Shown in pieces: positions 1 through 8,188 of a stretch of 45,901 nt of DNA (positions are counted from its first letter, which is position 1; each line of letters begins with the position of its first letter). The notes beneath the pieces were generated by a model, which did no database searches, was not told the origin of the DNA, and worked only from the letters and a program-made list of their open reading frames with translations. The position numbers and the translations under genes are program-made. This DNA comes from Thermodesulfovibrio yellowstonii. Lineage in GTDB: Bacteria > Nitrospirota > Thermodesulfovibrionia > Thermodesulfovibrionales > Dissulfurispiraceae. The DNA is taken from assembly GCA_020724365.1 (NCBI GenBank), contig DYHD01000009.1, forward strand, positions 3,843 through 49,743, given 5' to 3'.

Positions 1-609
1 AGCAACAAGATTTGTGCTTGTATTCAAAGTAGAAGGCATTGTAACATTAACAGACAAACTACCGCCTGTAGGCAGGTTAGAACAGTCGGCATTTGAAACA
101 CCAGATGTAAAGGTTGGCAAAGAAACAGGGTCAACATGACCTTCTACTACGGGGTTCATTGGCTGATTATTGCTCCAGACAATGTAACAATTACGATTAG
201 AAGGACTACTTGCAAGCCTACAACTATATAAATTAGCGGTGGTTAGATCTATGCTTAAATCTTTGACATAGCCGCTACCATGTATATTACCCCAAAAGGT
301 TATATCTGAGCATCCCCCACTTGTTGTGATTGTCAAAGACTTTCTCTGAACAGGACATACATTAGTGTTGCAATCAGTTTTATCTACCCTTGACACTACC
401 CCCACGCCCCATCTGTCGAAATATCTGGAGATTAATTCGATAGACGGCGTTTTGGTCTCAATATTGTCTGATATGCTTTTGGCATCTCTGAAGACTCTTA
501 AAGTGCTTTCAAATGATATAAGCACAGCTCCCAGAATCACGCTGGTTATGACAATAGCGATAAGTATTTCTATAAGTGAGAAGCCTTTATTATTAAATAG
601 TTTTGTCAT
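1..609 (-). CDS. PilW-like minor pseudopilin (3' end missing)
   Basis: The reading frame runs off the left edge; 203 codons are visible. The start ATG at 609 follows GAGGTG at normal ribosome-binding distance. The N-terminus is a class III prepilin signal: short basic leader (MTKLFNNKG), cleavage after G9, then F-S-L-I-E and a hydrophobic helix to about residue 30. E5 of the mature protein, needed for pilus assembly in this family, is present. The rest is a Ser/Thr- and Cys-rich globular head with at least six cysteines. It starts 10 bases after the PilV-like gene, so it is probably co-transcribed. Position after FimT and PilV homologues suggests PilW (initiation/priming complex of type IV pili); assignment to PilW rather than another minor pseudopilin is inferred from order. 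Confidence 0.8.
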   Translation of the reverse strand, partial: MTKLFNNKGFSLIEILIAIVITSVILGAVLISFESTLRVFRDAKSISDNIETKTPSIELISRYFDRWGVGVVSRVDKTDCNTNVCPVQRKSLTITTSGGCSDITFWGNIHGSGYVKDLSIDLTTANLYSCRLASSPSNRNCYIVWSNNQPMNPVVEGHVDPVSLPTFTSGVSNADCSNLPTGGSLSVNVTMPSTLNTSTNLVA

Positions 610-619
610 AGCATCACCT

Positions 620-979
620 CTATCTAAAATTGCATACCCTTGTTGTTAATGCAAAGCTCTTTCCCAATGCTGATGCAGTGGCAGTTACATTATTGCACGA
701 ATCTGTCACAGGGCTGCAGCCTCCAGTCAAAGACACATTTACCACGAGATTGTTTTCATAAGTGTATGAAGAAGGAGGAGAAGTATTAACATTCTGGCAA
801 TGGGTAAGTGCGCTTGAGGCTGCATCTATCAATGAATTATGCAATGTCCTGTCAGCAGTCTGTGTGGCAAAAATCCCTTGCATTGCCACAAGCCCCAAAA
901 CAGCAATTGACAAAATAGCAATCGCAATCAAAGCCTCGATAAGAGAAAAGCCTTTGTTATTTTTAATTATTGAGTGCAT
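620..979 (-). CDS. PilV-like minor pseudopilin
   Basis: A 119-residue protein beginning MHSIIKNNKG followed by the prepilin peptidase motif G|FSLIEALIAI and a hydrophobic stretch, with Glu at mature position 5. The wording A-I-L-S-I-A-V-L-G-L is typical of PilV/GspI-type minor pseudopilins. The small C-terminal domain carries four cysteines, probably disulfide-bonded outside the cell. I chose ATG 979 because a run of six G lies 8 bases upstream; an in-frame GTG at 988 would add three residues. The start overlaps the end of the FimT-like gene by 13 bases, indicating translational coupling. Confidence 0.8.
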   Translation of the reverse strand: MHSIIKNNKGFSLIEALIAIAILSIAVLGLVAMQGIFATQTADRTLHNSLIDAASSALTHCQNVNTSPPSSYTYENNLVVNVSLTGGCSPVTDSCNNVTATASALGKSFALTTRVCNFR

Positions 980-1443
980 GACACACACCCCCCTGTCCTT
1001 TCAATATCAGTTCTTACCCCTGTCCTGCTTATACACACTTTTCGATGTTTTCCGTCATATGCAACGCAGACATTACCCAAAAAAATTGCCAGCCCTCTCG
1101 GATCAAAAGAGCCCCCTGAACCTGCTAAAGTAACATAGCTATCCGTAACCGACATCCTTCTTAATTCAGTTCCGGTGCATATCCCTGCTCCTCTGCTTGT
1201 CCCAATATCTCGAATGGTCAGAGCGTTCCCGCTAACACACACCCCTACATTAGTCGTCCTTTCCATTGCGTGAATCTTTGCTATTTTCACCATATATTCC
1301 ATCTGCGAGGCATAGTCCAAGTATTTGTAATCCCTTTGATATTTCAAAAGGGCAGGGATCGCAATGGCAGACAGGATTGCAACTAATGAAACTACTATCA
1401 TTAGTTCTACAAGTGAAAAGCCTTTTTGTCCTCTAAGTTTCAT
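967..1443 (-). CDS. FimT/GspH-type pseudopilin
   Basis: 158 residues: MKLRGQKG leader, cleavage before F9, then SLVELMIVVSLVAILSAIAIP, a textbook type IV prepilin helix with Glu5. The globular region has the layout of the GspH/FimT domain and contains seven cysteines, including a C-terminal C-V-S-C pair. FimT-type proteins are minor components that initiate pilus assembly or bind DNA in some species. The ribosome-binding site AAAGGAG lies 6 bases before the ATG. This is the first gene of a minor-pseudopilin operon (FimT-, PilV-, PilW-like) that runs out of the window; PilX and PilY1 would be expected next, but that is inference. Confidence 0.85.
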   Translation of the reverse strand: MKLRGQKGFSLVELMIVVSLVAILSAIAIPALLKYQRDYKYLDYASQMEYMVKIAKIHAMERTTNVGVCVSGNALTIRDIGTSRGAGICTGTELRRMSVTDSYVTLAGSGGSFDPRGLAIFLGNVCVAYDGKHRKVCISRTGVRTDIERTGGCVSCTQ

Positions 1444-1497
1444 CTAAGCTCCTTTCAAAGGGTATGTGTAATTAATTTTATATAGTTTTTTTTATGA

Positions 1498-1560
1498 TAG
1501 CCGCAGGCTTTAGCCTGCGAGTCTGAAAATATGTAAAATGCAAGCTGAAGCTTGCGGCTA
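1498..1560. repeat. REP/BIME-like double palindrome
   Basis: The outer ends TAGCCGCA and TGCGGCTA are inverted copies. Inside each lies its own hairpin: GCAGGCTttAGCCTGC on the left and GCAAGCTgaAGCTTGC on the right. This is the head-to-head layout of REP pairs, which in many bacteria are mobilised by Y1/RAYT transposases. Only one copy occurs in the window and no transposase is present. Confidence 0.65.
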
Positions 1561-1591
1561 CCGGTAAAAAAGAGTAAAGGGCTTTAAACAA

Positions 1592-1618
1592 CCCCCTTAA
1601 TCCCCTTTTCTAAGGGGG
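1592..1618. repeat. CCCCCTTA inverted repeat
   Basis: Perfect 8-bp arms CCCCCTTA and TAAGGGGG surround an 11-base centre. The sequence resembles short dispersed palindromes found in many environmental genomes. A degenerate partial copy (ACCCCCTTTTAAAGG) appears near 8120. Confidence 0.45.
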
Positions 1619-1774
1619 AATTACTAGTTGATAAATCTCCTTGTTGAGGGTTATAACTCTCTTTTTTTCATATTTTTAAGGGGAATTAAAGAACTCATGG
1701 CAATTAATATGCCAAGAGATAAATTATTATAATCCTTTGATTTTCAACAATTCTTTGATAAATTGGTAAGAAAT

Positions 1775-1817
1775 TTATGTAATCAATTCCATAGCTATTG
1801 TGTAGTTGATTACATAA
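1775..1817. repeat. 12-bp inverted repeat with 19-base centre
   Basis: TTATGTAATCAA (1775-1786) is perfectly matched by TTGATTACATAA (1806-1817). The long AT-rich centre makes a transcription terminator unlikely. It could be a paired operator or the ends of a decayed element. Confidence 0.5.
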
Positions 1818-1890
1818 TATCCTAATAAAAAGTGGTAATGACACCGAGATTCATCGGAGAAAAACTTCCAATTATAGCAGTGTGAGGAGG

Positions 1891-1917
1891 CTCTGGGGTC
1901 TATTATAGACCCCAGAG
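1891..1917 (-). terminator. Terminator-like hairpin after the anchor-D gene
   Basis: CTCTGGGGTCTAT and ATAGACCCCAGAG form a perfect 13-bp inverted repeat 40 bases past the stop codon of the preceding minus-strand gene. It is GC-rich in an AT-rich background. There is no clear U-tract on either side, so it may act as an mRNA 3' stabiliser as much as a terminator. Confidence 0.55.
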
Positions 1918-1957
1918 GGTTTGTGTTTATATGCTAAGTTGTAAGACGATAAAACTA

Positions 1958-4900
1958 TTATCGTATTCCTCTTCCACTAAGAGTAACGGTTACTTGAGAT
2001 GTATCGGGGTCATTGGAATATATAATTAAATAATATGGATTAAATGTGGCAACTCTTGTTGGATTAAATACAACATTAATAATACATGAACCGCCTGAGG
2101 GTATATTATTGCCATTACATGTATCCTGAGTAATTCTAAATGGTGAACCCGGATATCTAACTGATGATATCCTCAAAGGTGAACCGCCTGTATTAGATAC
2201 AGTTATTGTGCGAGGTGCTGAGGTTGTGCCAATTCTTAAATTGCCAAAGTCTATAAAAACTGGAGCTACTGATATATCTGGTGGAACTATGTTTGCTGTG
2301 CCAAATATATTTACAACTAAAGTCGGTGTATCAGGGTCATTGGAAGTTATAGCAACGGATGAATTGAATGACCCGGCAGTTGTTGGTGAAAATCTTACAG
2401 TTATTTGGCATGAATTGCCGCTTGTTAAAACCGCTCCAGAACAATTATTAGCCGAAATACTAAATGGCGTCGAAGGGTTTGAAATAGAACTAATGATAAG
2501 GTTACCAGCACCGCTGTTTGAGATAGTAAGGACTAAATCTGTAATGCTATCAACAGGTCGTGTATTAAAATTCAAAGTGGATGGTGAAGCTGTTATATCA
2601 GGTATGATGACCCCTGTTCCTGTAAGAGTTACAATAACAGTGCCTTCATCAGGATCATTAGATATAATAGTTATGGCTGAAGAAACACTGCTGGTTGAAG
2701 TAGGAGAAAACCTCACTGTAACCTGACAGGAAATACCAATATTTAGAGTGGATGGAGAAAGAGGGCAGTTATTGCTAATAATTACAAATGGAGGAGTGAT
2801 TCCATTAATGGAATTGATAGTTAATGGAGCAGTGCCATCGTTTCTGATAGTGATTGTTTGCTGAGCATTTTGCCCAACCTGAACATTCCCAAAATCTATA
2901 GAAAGCGGAGTGACAGTTATATCCTGAGCGCCAAGCCCTGTACCTCTCAGATAGATAGCCGCTGATGGAGTATCAGGATCATTTGAGTTTATTGTAAATT
3001 GCGAATTAAAAATACCTGCAGATGTTGGTATAAATCTAACAACGATGTTGCATGTATCGCCTGAAGATATACTTTTGCCTGTGCAAGCATTGCTATGGAT
3101 AGTAAATGGAGCATTCGGATTTGTAACAGAATTTATTTTTAGTGATGCAAGCCCATTATTTTTAACAATAAAGACAACCTCCTTATGGCTGCCGATATAA
3201 ACATTCCCAAAATCATAAGGGGAAGCAAGGGATGTTGCAGGGGTAATTTCAATATCTGATGCTATAGCTAAAGCAGACAGATTGATCTGAGGCATTCCAC
3301 CATCGGACTCTATTATAAAGCAGCGATTGAAGCTCCCATCAATCGTCGGTGTGAATCTAACTGTTAGGGTAACTTCTGCAGATGGAACGAGATCGAGTGT
3401 TGCACCTCCCCTTTCACTTAACTGTGAAGGCATTCCATCAAACCTGAATGGTGAAATGCCGTCTGGATTAACTCCTCCGCAGGTCAAATCAATATAATCA
3501 ATCTTTAGAACAACATCTCCTGTGTTTTTTATTTTAAAAGATTGGGTAGCGAAAAGACCTACCTCTACACTCCCGCTGCCTGAAGGATTTTGAAATTTAT
3601 TTAATAAAGGTGGTGCAAGAGCTGTATTGTCTGGATTTAGCAGGGTAAGAGATGGCTGCCCTAGCGTAAATAGCTGTCCATACACATGTGAACCACAAGG
3701 AATAGAGCCAAAACGTGCTGAATTGTTACAGAGCTGTGGATTAGTCGTATATTTGTCAGCATCTCTTGCATCTTTCCATACGACAAGAAATATATCATCA
3801 GCATCATTATAAGCGATGGTAGGGGATAATTGGTTGTGAGGCAAATTATAGACAGGATAATTATATCCTCTTAATGAGCCCTCATTATCGACCTTCTGAC
3901 CATATATATCAAGATTTTCTAAAGAAAGTGTACTGTTTCTGCCGTCTTGCCATACCACAAAAAACCTCTGATCAACAGGGTCATAGGATACAAAAGGATT
4001 AGTTTGTCTGGAATTTAAAAGATTATTGTCTTGCTTGCCATCTCCATCAGTATCCTGATAACTAATAATGAAATTGTTATTGTAGATGCCACTTCCTGAT
4101 TGTACAAGTTGTCCGAAGATTTTTGTGTTTGAACCGCCGCGCATGTCTTCCCAAACAACAAGAAATCTCTTGGATACCTGATCGAATCCAATCGAAGGTT
4201 TATGAGCCTGAGCGATTCCAGTTGAAATTAAAAGAGAATTAATGCCGAGAGGTATATCTTTTTCGTGCTTGGCATAAATCATTGCAAATGGATTGTCATA
4301 AGTAGTTGTATTTTCTATCGCTAAGGTATCACCAGCATCGCATATGCCATCCTTATCTTCGTCATTACAAGTTATTATTATGTTAGTTGTAGCTCTTCTA
4401 GCTTCCCATGCTAATAAGCACTCTGTGGATGTGTTATCGCAAGAGACATCTATATTTGCTACACTATCAAAAAATTCATATGTCCTTTCATTTTTAAGGG
4501 GAGAGGCTAATGCAACAGTTAAGTTAGCTCTGGTAAAGTTTAAAGTGCCTGTAGGGTCTATCCACTGTATAATGATTGTAGGAGCTGTATGATAGCCACT
4601 TAAGTTGCCATTAATAGCTGCTAAGGCTGGAAATAGAGTGTCTCCATAAATAAGGTTAGTTTGATAATTGAAGTCTGCAAAAGGTTTGTAATTAATAGTC
4701 TTTCTCGTAGTTTTAGACTCAATCCAGACTATAACAAATCTGTCTTCTATTAAATCATAAGTAATTTTTGGAAAAGACCTTGAAGATACAAGATATTGAG
4801 TGCCAGATAAGTTATCATTCTGAAAATTAATTGACATCTGTGCTGGCATTAAAATTCCAGAACAGTCAGATGTATTTATTTCGGATACATCTATTGTCCT

Positions 4901-5344
4901 ATAGTAAACAAAACCTCCCGGAGGCGTGCCCGGAGGAGTGCCAGTGGGATTAGTGGTCTTGCTGAACCTTGTATCCTGCCATACTATCATCAATCTGCTA
5001 TCCTCGTCGCCTGCCAAAGATCCATTTCTGTAAGCAGAGCGAGGCACTGTTTGGTGACCAGACCCATTTGAAATTATTATCTCATTGCCGCAAGTCTGTC
5101 CAAATTCATTGATAAATTTGCCGTAAATATCAGCCCCAGTGGTAGTTCTATTTCTCCAGTCTTCCCAAACTACAAACCAGAGATTTTTATCTGAGAGATA
5201 TACAACATGCGGATTCTGTTGGTCATATTGATTAATCGCTATGGGAATTTCTGGACCTATATAACCTGCATTTGATTGGACTGGTATAAACAGTAATAAA
5301 CTGAAAATAATTAGAAAAGCCTTCGTTAAAAATCGTCTATTCAT
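1958..5344 (-). CDS. Secreted beta-propeller / choice-of-anchor-D protein
   Basis: 1128 residues with a Sec signal (MNRRFLTKAFLIIFSLLLF, cleavage near A26). Residues ~30-560 contain repeated blades with the wording F-x-V-V-W-x-D/E-x-R (for example FVVWEDWRN, FLVVWEDMRGG, FFVVWQDGRN, FLVVWKDARD), consistent with a beta-propeller. From ~575 to the end are five ~106-residue HYDIN/ASH-type (choice-of-anchor-D) Ig-like modules; the last two cover ~916-1022 and 1023-1128. Most carry D-F-G-N-x-x-x-G near the start, a Cys pair ~10 residues apart and S-N-D-P-D near the end. The start follows AAGGAGG. It lies between the pilQ-linked lipoproteins and the pseudopilins, suggesting a surface or pilus-associated adhesin or scaffold; function is inferred. 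Confidence 0.8.
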   Translation of the reverse strand: MNRRFLTKAFLIIFSLLLFIPVQSNAGYIGPEIPIAINQYDQQNPHVVYLSDKNLWFVVWEDWRNRTTTGADIYGKFINEFGQTCGNEIIISNGSGHQTVPRSAYRNGSLAGDEDSRLMIVWQDTRFSKTTNPTGTPPGTPPGGFVYYRTIDVSEINTSDCSGILMPAQMSINFQNDNLSGTQYLVSSRSFPKITYDLIEDRFVIVWIESKTTRKTINYKPFADFNYQTNLIYGDTLFPALAAINGNLSGYHTAPTIIIQWIDPTGTLNFTRANLTVALASPLKNERTYEFFDSVANIDVSCDNTSTECLLAWEARRATTNIIITCNDEDKDGICDAGDTLAIENTTTYDNPFAMIYAKHEKDIPLGINSLLISTGIAQAHKPSIGFDQVSKRFLVVWEDMRGGSNTKIFGQLVQSGSGIYNNNFIISYQDTDGDGKQDNNLLNSRQTNPFVSYDPVDQRFFVVWQDGRNSTLSLENLDIYGQKVDNEGSLRGYNYPVYNLPHNQLSPTIAYNDADDIFLVVWKDARDADKYTTNPQLCNNSARFGSIPCGSHVYGQLFTLGQPSLTLLNPDNTALAPPLLNKFQNPSGSGSVEVGLFATQSFKIKNTGDVVLKIDYIDLTCGGVNPDGISPFRFDGMPSQLSERGGATLDLVPSAEVTLTVRFTPTIDGSFNRCFIIESDGGMPQINLSALAIASDIEITPATSLASPYDFGNVYIGSHKEVVFIVKNNGLASLKINSVTNPNAPFTIHSNACTGKSISSGDTCNIVVRFIPTSAGIFNSQFTINSNDPDTPSAAIYLRGTGLGAQDITVTPLSIDFGNVQVGQNAQQTITIRNDGTAPLTINSINGITPPFVIISNNCPLSPSTLNIGISCQVTVRFSPTSTSSVSSAITIISNDPDEGTVIVTLTGTGVIIPDITASPSTLNFNTRPVDSITDLVLTISNSGAGNLIISSISNPSTPFSISANNCSGAVLTSGNSCQITVRFSPTTAGSFNSSVAITSNDPDTPTLVVNIFGTANIVPPDISVAPVFIDFGNLRIGTTSAPRTITVSNTGGSPLRISSVRYPGSPFRITQDTCNGNNIPSGGSCIINVVFNPTRVATFNPYYLIIYSNDPDTSQVTVTLSGRGIR

Positions 5345-5384
5345 ATCATATACCTCCTTATGAAAACTTTTTTGCTTTTTATGT

Positions 5385-5405
5385 TTTTATGTTGTTCACA
5401 TAAAA
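5385..5405. repeat. Inverted repeat upstream of the anchor-D gene
   Basis: TTTTATGT and ACATAAAA form a perfect 8-bp repeat around five bases, 41 bases before the start codon of the anchor-D gene. It may be an operator or a leader hairpin. Confidence 0.35.
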
Positions 5406-5444
5406 CTCGAAATCAACTGCCTTGCATTCTAATTTATACCAATA

Positions 5445-5473
5445 ATAGGACGCTTCATAAAGAAGCGTCCTAT
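5445..5473 (-). terminator. Hairpin terminator after the Ig-like lipoprotein
   Basis: ATAGGACGCTTC and GAAGCGTCCTAT pair perfectly over 12 bp around a 5-base loop, 31 bases past the stop codon. The downstream minus-strand sequence is T-rich but lacks a long U run. It probably ends the pilM-to-lipoprotein transcript and separates it from the anchor-D gene. Confidence 0.6.
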
Positions 5474-5503
5474 AGATAAATCTGAGGTGTATTTTGTTAG
5501 TTA

Positions 5504-7384
5504 TTATTGTACTATTATATTAGCTTCTATCTGTCTGCCATTAGCATCTCTTACAGTAACTTTTACATTACCGCTATTCACTCCAACTACTGTAAAACTT
5601 CTTGGGTCTGAAATTGCATCATAGATTATATCTATTGCAGGGCTATCTTGGAATATCTCAAATGGCTCTGTACCGCCGAAAATTCCAAATGTTACAGAAC
5701 TACCTACAGTTATAGTAGCTCCTGCTGGCAAAAGATAATAATCAGTTGAAGCGAAGATTATCTCTAATGTCGCATCCACAGTAGAGTTTAACGAATCTCT
5801 TACAGTATAAGTAACTTTTGTAGCTGGTGTATTAGGAGGGATAGTTACTGTAAATGTACCGCCGCTTAGTGCAACTGTTGATGGATCAGGCGGGAATGAA
5901 GGATTGCTTGTAAACACCTGATAACCCGGCTTACCACCGAAGATTTTAAAGGAAGCCGTCCCACCTGGTGCTCCGTTGATAGTCTGAGAAATAGGCAAAA
6001 CAGTTAGCCTAGCACCTGCAATGCTAAGAGTTGCAGTAACAGTGCTGCCTGCACTATCCCTGATCGTATAAGTTACCGATGTAGTAGGCGTATTAGGAGG
6101 CACATTTACACTGAAAGACCCACCGCTTGCTGTAACTGTTGATGGAATGGGTGGGAATAATGGATTAGTTGATGTAATGGTATAAGGAGCGATGCCGCCA
6201 AAAATTTGATATGTAGCTACGCCACCAGCTATGCCATCAATATTTTGAGAAGGCGGTTGAACTGAGAGAGGAACGGTTACTAAAATATCAACTGTTCCGA
6301 TAATTATACCTGCTACTTTGCCTGTAATTGTGCAAGTTCCGGGTATTGGAGGTGCTGTAAAGGTGGCTTGTGCTACACCGCCGGTTGTCTGAGCAAAAGG
6401 AGTGACTACACCGCAGGGAGAGGGGTCGGAAGGAGTCTTTGGTTTAACAGTAAAATTGACTGTAGTCCCATCGGGAGCTCTTGAGCCAGTATTGAGCATT
6501 ACTATTGCTCTAATTGTAGATGTTCCGTTAATACTAACTACAGATGGATTAGCTGTCAGAGATGAAGTTGCAGGGTCTGGAACTACTGGTCTTAAAAATA
6601 AGGTAACCATATTTGCAGCCCCGTTGCCAGCGAATGCCATTATATTTACATGCGTTTCAGTATTTCTGATTGAAGCGGGTTCAACTTTAACAACTGTTTT
6701 TGCTTTCCCAAAAATATTAGTAGATGATTCTATCCTTACCCATGTAGCTTCTGTATGGCTTCTACTCCAAAGCACAGACATCCCACCGCCCACAGGAACA
6801 CCGCCTGCATCTCTTACGGTTGCAGTAATCTCAACAGTGTCATCATCTGAGTTTTCAAACAGGGTAAAGTCTGACAGCTCGTTTTGTTGACTACTCGGAG
6901 GTACACTATCAACATCTAAATCCATTGTAACTTTGAGGACATCTTTTGTAGTGAAATAAACTGTTTTTCTATCCCTCACCTGCCCTGCTCCTATGTAAAC
7001 TTGAGCAAGTATGGTGGCAAAGCCGGGGTCATTAGATAGTAAATAGACCTTTGCAATTCCAGAGTTATCAGTATTTATAGGTGAGTTTACTATGGCACTT
7101 GCAGGATTGCAAGCATGGCGAAGTTCACCCAGTGGGTGTGAGAGATTTGTGAATGTAACAGGGACTGCTTTAACCGGGGCACCGTTGCCGTCGAGAACTT
7201 TAGTATTTAAGGTTATACAGCCATTGGTTTGGGAAATAAATTGTGCAGGCATCAACTGAACAACTGACGGTAATCCGGGATTCTCACCACCCGGCGTATC
7301 AGCAGAACCTGCTCCACCGCCTCCACAGCCATAGATAGTTAAGGATAAGGCTATTAGTGCTAAAAATATAAAAATTTTTTTCAT
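5504..7384 (-). CDS. Ig-like repeat lipoprotein (pilus cluster)
   Basis: 626 residues from ATG 7384, which follows GGAGGATATA; an upstream in-frame extension to 7426 would spoil the signal peptide. The lipobox L-T-I-Y-G-C puts the lipidated Cys at residue 20, followed by GGGGAG. Residues ~45-370 look like bacterial Ig-like (Big/invasin) domains (for example V-x-F-T-N-L-S-H-P, G-T-T-V-N-F-T-V). The C-terminal ~260 residues are three tandem ~85-residue modules, the first two closely alike (G-G-x-A-x-Y/F-x-I-F-G-G ... P-P-N-T-P-x-T-x-V-T-Y-T-x-R-D-S). It begins 14 bases after the next lipoprotein, so it is probably in the pilM-Q operon. Likely an exported surface lipoprotein; binding target unknown. 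Confidence 0.78.
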   Translation of the reverse strand: MKKIFIFLALIALSLTIYGCGGGGAGSADTPGGENPGLPSVVQLMPAQFISQTNGCITLNTKVLDGNGAPVKAVPVTFTNLSHPLGELRHACNPASAIVNSPINTDNSGIAKVYLLSNDPGFATILAQVYIGAGQVRDRKTVYFTTKDVLKVTMDLDVDSVPPSSQQNELSDFTLFENSDDDTVEITATVRDAGGVPVGGGMSVLWSRSHTEATWVRIESSTNIFGKAKTVVKVEPASIRNTETHVNIMAFAGNGAANMVTLFLRPVVPDPATSSLTANPSVVSINGTSTIRAIVMLNTGSRAPDGTTVNFTVKPKTPSDPSPCGVVTPFAQTTGGVAQATFTAPPIPGTCTITGKVAGIIIGTVDILVTVPLSVQPPSQNIDGIAGGVATYQIFGGIAPYTITSTNPLFPPIPSTVTASGGSFSVNVPPNTPTTSVTYTIRDSAGSTVTATLSIAGARLTVLPISQTINGAPGGTASFKIFGGKPGYQVFTSNPSFPPDPSTVALSGGTFTVTIPPNTPATKVTYTVRDSLNSTVDATLEIIFASTDYYLLPAGATITVGSSVTFGIFGGTEPFEIFQDSPAIDIIYDAISDPRSFTVVGVNSGNVKVTVRDANGRQIEANIIVQ

Positions 7385-7398
7385 TATATCCTCCAAAA

Positions 7399-8067
7399 TT
7401 ACTGCGGTTTGGGAGTAATAGAGCAATAGTCAAAAGAGCCTATCTGAAAGTTGGTAGTTGCCACAGCACAAAAACTTTTATCATATTGATTTTTCCCCTC
7501 AAATGTGAAAATAGCGGTGAAATTGTGTGGTAGATTGCTGTTATATTGACCGCCCTGTATATCTTTTAAGTATTTTTCCTTTCTAATTAAATCAACGAAT
7601 GCACCTGATGCTTTTGTATTTGTTGTGCCTGTGCCAGATAAAGGAGGTGTCACAACAATTGTTTGGTATCGGGTATCTGACTCTATGGGTGGAGCTCCGA
7701 TTGAATCTGTTGAGCGAACAAACTTAATGGTATATTTTTCTATATATAGAGTGCCAGGTTGTATGGAAGGATTAGGATTTATCAATCTGGCATTAATATT
7801 TATCAGTGATGAGTGGTCTGCAAAATATTCATCATAATCTATAATATCTGGTGGAGTTCCAGAAATGCAGATATTCTGAATAATATCAACACTGCTTGTG
7901 AGGTTGTCTATATTCTGATAAAATGGCGAAATCGAGACATCGAGTATAACTCCAGTATTTTCTGAATTACAAGACCCGGGCGCACCAGCACCGCCGCCAC
8001 CACAGCTTGTAAGAAGACCAATAATGAACAATAATGCCAGTAATGATAAAACCGAATTCCTTTTCAT
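7399..8067 (-). CDS. Small lipoprotein downstream of pilQ
   Basis: 222 residues from ATG 8067, preceded by AGGAGGATTA; the longer in-frame start at 8085 has no ribosome-binding site and would bury the signal peptide. The lipobox L-L-T-S-C places the lipidated Cys at residue 22, followed by GGGGAGAPG, the same linker as the next lipoprotein. The mature part is beta-rich and Thr/Ser/Asn-rich with a few cysteines; I recognise no family. It lies 121 bases after pilQ on the same strand, which suggests a role with the pilus secretin or at the cell surface, but nothing in the sequence proves it. Confidence 0.7.
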   Translation of the reverse strand: MKRNSVLSLLALLFIIGLLTSCGGGGAGAPGSCNSENTGVILDVSISPFYQNIDNLTSSVDIIQNICISGTPPDIIDYDEYFADHSSLININARLINPNPSIQPGTLYIEKYTIKFVRSTDSIGAPPIESDTRYQTIVVTPPLSGTGTTNTKASGAFVDLIRKEKYLKDIQGGQYNSNLPHNFTAIFTFEGKNQYDKSFCAVATTNFQIGSFDYCSITPKPQ

Positions 8068-8188
8068 TAATCCTCCTGTATTCATTTGAAAATGAATAAT
8101 TAAAATAATTGAATTTACAACCCCCTTTTAAAGGAAATTTTAGAGTTTTACTAAAAACTTGTTTTCAGGTTAAAGAGAAAAAAACTTT

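Larger units (their letters stand above)
1444..1957. other. Non-coding spacer rich in palindromes
   Basis: No gene is seen in these 514 bases. They separate the anchor-D surface protein gene from the pseudopilin operon and hold a REP-like double hairpin (1498-1560), a CCCCCTTA/TAAGGGGG hairpin (1592-1618), a 12-bp inverted repeat (1775-1817) and a 13-bp terminator-like palindrome (1891-1917). The pseudopilin promoter should lie just upstream of 1443, where TATATAAAAT occurs on the minus strand, but I see no convincing -35 box. Confidence 0.6.

Noticed and set aside
2208..2726. Plus-strand 172-codon frame
   Set aside because: It is the complement of the Ig-like modules of the anchor-D protein and shows no start signal or family wording.
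5504..7426. Longer start at 7426 for the Ig-like lipoprotein
   Set aside because: It would place 14 residues before the lipoprotein signal and overlap the upstream gene, while ATG 7384 has GGAGG at the right distance.
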